24,364 nt of DNA, from the NCBI GenBank assembly GCA_016198545.1, contig JACQIJ010000183.1:1-24364 (forward strand). Direction: 5' to 3'. A program made the translations under genes and the position numbers. Source of the stretch: Pseudomonadota bacterium. Lineage in GTDB: Bacteria > Pseudomonadota > Alphaproteobacteria > Micavibrionales > Micavibrionaceae. Positions 20,722 to 24,364 of the stretch are shown piece after piece. The notes below the pieces were generated by a model. That model worked only from the letters and a program-made list of their open reading frames with translations. It did no database searches and was not told the DNA's origin. Positions within the stretch are counted from its first letter, which is position 1. Every line of letters begins with the position of its first letter.

Positions 20722-22752
20722 CTATTCTCTCGACCCCATATCCGTCGACGAAACGTCGAGTTCGCTGGCCAGAAGATGGACAAGAAGAGTATCTCCCGGC
20801 TTGCCTGTCGCCTCAAGCCCGTTGCGGACCTGATAGGCGCGGATGGCGTCCTCCGTCACAGGCCCGCTGATTCCGTCCGCAGGGCCGGGATAAAGTCCAA
20901 GGCGCATCAGTTGCTCCTGAATCTGGGCAACTGTGACATGGCTGGAAGAAGCTGAAGACGAAGCCGCCTTGGTTTCCTCCGTCTGCGCGGGCGGAGTAAC
21001 AGCAACATCTTCGGCGGAAATTGACGGAAATGTCTCAATCACATTATTGCTTTGCTTCTCATTTTTTTTTGCCGGAGAAACGGAAACATCGGGAACCTCG
21101 CGTTCCAGGTCATTGATGATGCCATCGATTTCACTGATTTTAATATCCATTGCCTTGGCGAGTTGCGTCATCGCCATCTTTCCTTCCGGGCTGCCGTTAT
21201 CGGCGGCTTTCTTGTACCAGTACAGCGCCTCGCGCGGAGACGGCGTTCCCAAAAGCCCGTTCTCAAGCACCAGGCCAAGATTATAGGCGGCCTCGCCGAT
21301 GCCGCCCTGCGCCGCTTTCCTGAAATAGTCGGCGGCAAGCTGCGGATTGTATGGGGCACCGATGCCTTCTATGTACGCAATGCCGAGATTGTACTGCGCC
21401 TCCGGGTGATCCATGACCGCTGCGGCGCGGTACCAATTTATGGCTTTTTCAAGATTCTTTTCTGTTCCCATTCCCTGATGATACAAAACGCCGAGATTAT
21501 AGCGCGCATTGGCTACGCCGCCGACAGCCGCCTCGGTAAACCATGCGATAGCCTTCCTGTAATCGACAGAAACGCCGCCGTGCCCGGCGGTGTAAATGGC
21601 CGCCAGATCATGCTGCGCCTCCGGTACGCCTTCAAAAGCCTTTTTCTCTATCTCTTTTATAACAGCCGGCAGCTTGTCATCCGGTTTTATGCGTTCAGCC
21701 AGCGCCAGACTCTGTTTCTGCTCCTTTATAAAGCCATCGACGTCGAATCTCTCGACAGCAGCCGCAGGGTGGTCTGCCCGTTCCTTCTTTTCATCCGCCT
21801 TCTGCGGCAAACCGGCCGCCGGTTTGTCTACCGCCGCAGCGGCCGGGGGCGATGATTCGACTTTTTCTTCTGCCGGCACAGAAGCCGGTTCAATTTCATT
21901 CAGCGCTGCAGCCAACGAAGCGGGATCTTCATCCATCCGCGCCAAAAGTTCCGCATCTTCAACCTGAAGAATATCCTCCTCCGGCATTGCGTCCCTTGCA
22001 TCGGATGCCCGCTGATCTTCGGCTGTCCGGACAAAATCAGGGGCAGCCGCCACACCGGACTCCGCCGTTTGCTTCGTGGGAATGGCGGCATAGTCATTAT
22101 AGACCTTTATCCCGGCCCAGCCGCCGGCCAGTAAAAAAACGGCGGCGGCGGCAACGGCGGCGGCGCGCATCGGAAACGTCCCGTCCCCCCGCGCCCCGGC
22201 CCTTCTTCGGCGCAAACCGGCAAGATTCTCAGGGCCGGCGGGAAGTTGCGGCGCGCCGGAGGATGCGGCCGCGCCCTGTTCCGTCAGCAGCACCAGCGCC
22301 TTTGCATTCAGGGATTCCCGCGTCTGCAGTACAGTCTCCTCAATGCTTTCCAGCTTGCGAAGCATCCGCGCGCGGTCGTGCGTGATTTTTTCGAGACGGC
22401 GGGCAAGACGCGCCTGTTGCGCCAGAGCCTCTTCCATTTTCAGAGCCAGCGATGCTACGCGTTCCAGTTTTTCGGATTGAACCTTTTGTTCCCGCTCCAG
22501 CTTGTCCTGCCGGTCCCGCAAACGTCTTTCGATATCTTCCGCATCGGAGATCTTTCTCTGCAGAGTCAGAAAAACCTTTTCGCTATTGGCGGCGCGATCC
22601 TCCAGAACGGAAAACAGCGAGTCATAGTCTGCCGCGCGCTTCTCCAACGCCTGCCGGTCCTGTTCCCCGCGTATCATGCGGTCACCCAGCTTGTTCAGCA
22701 GCGCGATGATCTGGTCATCCCGCATATCGTGCCTTTTCGGGCCGTAAGACAA
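20722..22752 (-). CDS. PodJ-like polar localisation factor: coiled coil, TM, Sel1 repeats, peptidoglycan-binding domain
   Basis: This 676-residue protein has the PodJ/PodJL layout. Residues 20-150 are a charged cytoplasmic coiled coil, 194-216 a single membrane span, 230-370 an Ala/Pro/Glu-rich linker, 372-530 about four Sel1 repeats (for example ARYNLGVLYHQGMGTEKNLEKA), and 606-662 a PG_binding_1 domain (VAQIQEQLMRLGLYPGPADG). In Caulobacter, PodJ organises polar signalling and pilus biogenesis proteins; a comparable scaffold role is inferred. It is shorter than Caulobacter PodJ, with a reduced coiled coil. The start is a TTG preceded by GGGGAGG with five-base spacing; ATG 22725 with AAAAGG upstream is an alternative. 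It is followed by the pilin-like genes. Confidence 0.82.
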   Translation of the reverse strand: MSYGPKRHDMRDDQIIALLNKLGDRMIRGEQDRQALEKRAADYDSLFSVLEDRAANSEKVFLTLQRKISDAEDIERRLRDRQDKLEREQKVQSEKLERVASLALKMEEALAQQARLARRLEKITHDRARMLRKLESIEETVLQTRESLNAKALVLLTEQGAAASSGAPQLPAGPENLAGLRRRRAGARGDGTFPMRAAAVAAAAVFLLAGGWAGIKVYNDYAAIPTKQTAESGVAAAPDFVRTAEDQRASDARDAMPEEDILQVEDAELLARMDEDPASLAAALNEIEPASVPAEEKVESSPPAAAAVDKPAAGLPQKADEKKERADHPAAAVERFDVDGFIKEQKQSLALAERIKPDDKLPAVIKEIEKKAFEGVPEAQHDLAAIYTAGHGGVSVDYRKAIAWFTEAAVGGVANARYNLGVLYHQGMGTEKNLEKAINWYRAAAVMDHPEAQYNLGIAYIEGIGAPYNPQLAADYFRKAAQGGIGEAAYNLGLVLENGLLGTPSPREALYWYKKAADNGSPEGKMAMTQLAKAMDIKISEIDGIINDLEREVPDVSVSPAKKNEKQSNNVIETFPSISAEDVAVTPPAQTEETKAASSSASSSHVTVAQIQEQLMRLGLYPGPADGISGPVTEDAIRAYQVRNGLEATGKPGDTLLVHLLASELDVSSTDMGSRE

Positions 22753-22810
22753 TGGCTCCTCCCCGTTCAGGATTCATTGCGAATCATATGTAACCGTGAA
22801 TTAAGGGCAC

Positions 22811-22838
22811 ATTATAAGGTTTTGGAAAATATTGCCAG
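22811..22838 (-). promoter_or_regulatory. Candidate sigma-70-type promoter of the PodJ-like gene
   Basis: On the minus strand CTGGCA (22838-22833) and a perfect TATAAT (22816-22811) are separated by 16 bases. The predicted start is near 22804, leaving a leader of about 52 bases before the TTG start at 22752. The -35 box matches TTGACA at four of six positions. Confidence 0.4.
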
Positions 22839-22882
22839 CGGTTCCACCCGCTTTTTCCACAGAGGGATTGAAAGCCTTAAAG

Positions 22883-24364
22883 CTATATTTTCATGTCTGA
22901 TATCTCAGCCTTGGCGCGCATAAATTCCTGCTCTATCTGCGGTACAAGCGAAGCGCAGGAAGGCTTTCGGTCCTTCGCGTCATTTTGCAGATTCTCGGCC
23001 ACATCGCCGAGCGACACGCAACAGGCAAACCGCGCAGCGCCCTTCAGGCTGTGCGCCGCCTCATACAGATCCTTGTAATCGCCGCTATCAAAGGCCTTGC
23101 GGATACGGGTGATTAACGGCTCCGTCATTTCAACAAACTGATGAAGCATCTGGATCGTATTTTCATCGAATGCTCCCATCAGCTCCTTAAGCTGAGAAAT
23201 GTCAACCGCCGCAGCGGTAGCGACAGCGGAATCATCCACCGGGACAGACCCTTCATCCGCCGGCGCCTCGCCTCCATCTTCATGCAGCAACCCCCACCGT
23301 ATCAGGAGCCGCCGCAAATGGCCCAGCGAGATCGGCTTCAGAAGCGCCTCGTCGAATCCGTGACCAAGGTATGTCTGCCGCTGCGTCATCTGCACATCCG
23401 CCGTCATCACAATGACCGGAAAATGCGTCTGCAAATCTCCTTTCTTGCGCTCAGCCTTCTTCCCGGCCTCTTTATTCCTTATATGTTCGATAAGATCAAA
23501 CCCATCCATTCCCGGCATATGAAGATCCGTGAAAAGTATTCCGTACTTTCCGGTTTCCAGGGCCTCCAGCGCATCGAGCCCGTTCCCGACAAAGTCCGCC
23601 GAGACATCGAGTTTTTCAAGTTGCCGGCGCAGAACGTCCTGAACGCTGGCCGTGTCTTCGGCGATCAGAAGGCGCGTCGGGCCGTCCACGCTCATGCGCA
23701 CAATCTTGCGCGCCGCGTCCTTGACGGCCTCCCCCAAACCCCGGCGGCTGGCCGGCTTGGGCAGATACGTCACGCCCAGCGCGTTCAGGCTGTGCTGCAA
23801 CCCGATGTCATCGCGCACCGTATACATGATGATCCCCATAAACGGCCGTATCTGCATGACCTCCCGGATCAAGTCGATTCCCAGACCGTCGGGCAACCCC
23901 TGGTCGATCACGCCGACATCAAAAGGACGTTTCTTAATAAGATCCAGGCCCTCGGCAAATGTCGGGACGCTTTCTACTTTCGCTCCCATGGATTGCAATG
24001 ACCGCTGAATTTCCTTTGCCCCCTGCGGATGGTCTTCAACCGACAGAACGTTAATGCCCTCCAGTTGCGGCAGGTTCACGGATGTCGCATCCGTTGCCAC
24101 TTCCTCTGTCTGTATCTCGAACCAGAACGTCGATCCCTTGCCTTCCTTGCTTTCAACGCCGATGCCCCCCCCCATCAACTCCACGAGCTTGCGGCAGATG
24201 GAAAGCCCGAGCCCCGTACCGCCGTATTTGCGGGACGTGGAACTATCCGCTTGCGTAAAGGGCTGGAACAGGCGCGCGCCGGTCTCCGCATTCATGCCAA
24301 TCCCCGTATCGGTGATCTCAAATCGCAGGATAAATTTCCCAGGAGAGGCGGCTATATGCTTGCC
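22883..24364 (-). CDS. Hybrid sensor histidine kinase, C-terminal part (two receivers plus HPt; 5' end outside window)
   Basis: The frame is open to the window edge and gives 493 residues without an in-window true start. It opens inside the HATPase_c domain: FEITDTGIGM (G1 box at 19-23) and GGTGLGLSI (G2 box). Receiver 1 (about 104-220) has phospho-acceptor D154 in VIDQGLPDG and Lys in YLPKPAS. Receiver 2 (about 230-360) has D280 in FTDLHMPGMDG and Lys in LLKPIS. A C-terminal HPt domain (about 390-490) has His438 in AHSLKGAA. This is a complete intramolecular phosphorelay of the BarA/ArcB or CckA-like hybrid type, but the sensor and dimerisation domains are not visible. It lies 130 bases upstream of the PodJ-like gene on the same strand, so a polarity or appendage-control role is possible. 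Confidence 0.92.
   Translation of the reverse strand, partial: GKHIAASPGKFILRFEITDTGIGMNAETGARLFQPFTQADSSTSRKYGGTGLGLSICRKLVELMGGGIGVESKEGKGSTFWFEIQTEEVATDATSVNLPQLEGINVLSVEDHPQGAKEIQRSLQSMGAKVESVPTFAEGLDLIKKRPFDVGVIDQGLPDGLGIDLIREVMQIRPFMGIIMYTVRDDIGLQHSLNALGVTYLPKPASRRGLGEAVKDAARKIVRMSVDGPTRLLIAEDTASVQDVLRRQLEKLDVSADFVGNGLDALEALETGKYGILFTDLHMPGMDGFDLIEHIRNKEAGKKAERKKGDLQTHFPVIVMTADVQMTQRQTYLGHGFDEALLKPISLGHLRRLLIRWGLLHEDGGEAPADEGSVPVDDSAVATAAAVDISQLKELMGAFDENTIQMLHQFVEMTEPLITRIRKAFDSGDYKDLYEAAHSLKGAARFACCVSLGDVAENLQNDAKDRKPSCASLVPQIEQEFMRAKAEISDMKI

Noticed and set aside
19841..20833. Long open frame (330 codons) on the plus strand opposite the first pilin-like gene.
   Set aside because: It is Arg/Ile-rich shadow coding antisense to a gene with clear prepilin motifs.
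22837..22852. Inverted repeat AGCGG/CCGCT with 6-base loop after the hybrid kinase gene.
   Set aside because: The stem is only five pairs, the T-run is adjacent only in the plus direction where no gene ends, and it overlaps the candidate promoter of the PodJ-like gene.

Overview
The window looks like a chromosomal segment of an alphaproteobacterium. The pointers are a PodJ-like polarity protein, a bufferin-type (MNIO/DUF692) metal-stress operon behind a promoter that matches the Caulobacter sigma-F pattern as I remember it, and the general codon and GC character. Micavibrio-like or Rhodospirillales-like lineages are possible, but this is inferred from gene content and no taxonomic marker is present. 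Coding density is very high. No gene-free stretch exceeds 300 bases; the longest gap is 221 bases (1147-1367). No tRNA, rRNA, CRISPR array, transposase or integrase was seen.

Region 1 (1-6319, + strand) is a surface-polysaccharide block. It holds the 3' end of a TIGR04325-type methyltransferase, a second SAM methyltransferase, then a tight nucleotide-sugar operon: DegT/DnrJ/EryC1 aminotransferase, FdtA/QdtA-like cupin ketoisomerase, NAD-dependent epimerase/dehydratase, RmlB, RmlA and an RmlC-like cupin. RmlA and RmlB should make dTDP-4-keto-6-deoxyglucose. The ketoisomerase and aminotransferase would turn it into a dTDP-3-amino-3,6-dideoxyhexose (Fuc3N or Qui3N type). No RmlD is present, and the RmlC-like protein has several active-site changes.

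Region 2 (6305-9018, - strand) holds a three-domain protein (nucleotidyltransferase-like domain plus two P-loop kinase domains) and a short, apparently C-terminally truncated SAM methyltransferase. Its 3' end overlaps that of the rmlC-like gene.

Region 3 (9100-12554, + strand) is a stress module. It starts with the bufferin operon: precursor bufA, MNIO enzyme bufB, partner bufC and a DoxX-type membrane protein. A GTAACC-N16-CGAA promoter lies upstream. The BufA tail carries two extra cysteines in a small repeat. An Hsp20 chaperone and a dual-CDGSH iron-sulfur protein follow; a perfect 15-bp hairpin sits directly in front of the CDGSH start codon and covers its likely Shine-Dalgarno.

Region 4 (12558-16808) is an envelope pair on diverging strands: a 1056-residue exported protein with usher-like, SdrD/CnaB-like and C-terminal AMIN domains, and an OmpA-family putative lipoprotein.

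Region 5 (16759-24364, - strand) reads, in transcription order, a hybrid histidine kinase (cut by the window edge), a PodJ-like coiled-coil/TM/Sel1/peptidoglycan-binding protein, three overlapping paralogous large type IV pilin-like proteins, and a SAM methyltransferase whose end overlaps the OmpA gene. The kinase, polarity factor and pseudopilins together suggest a polar or surface-appendage function.
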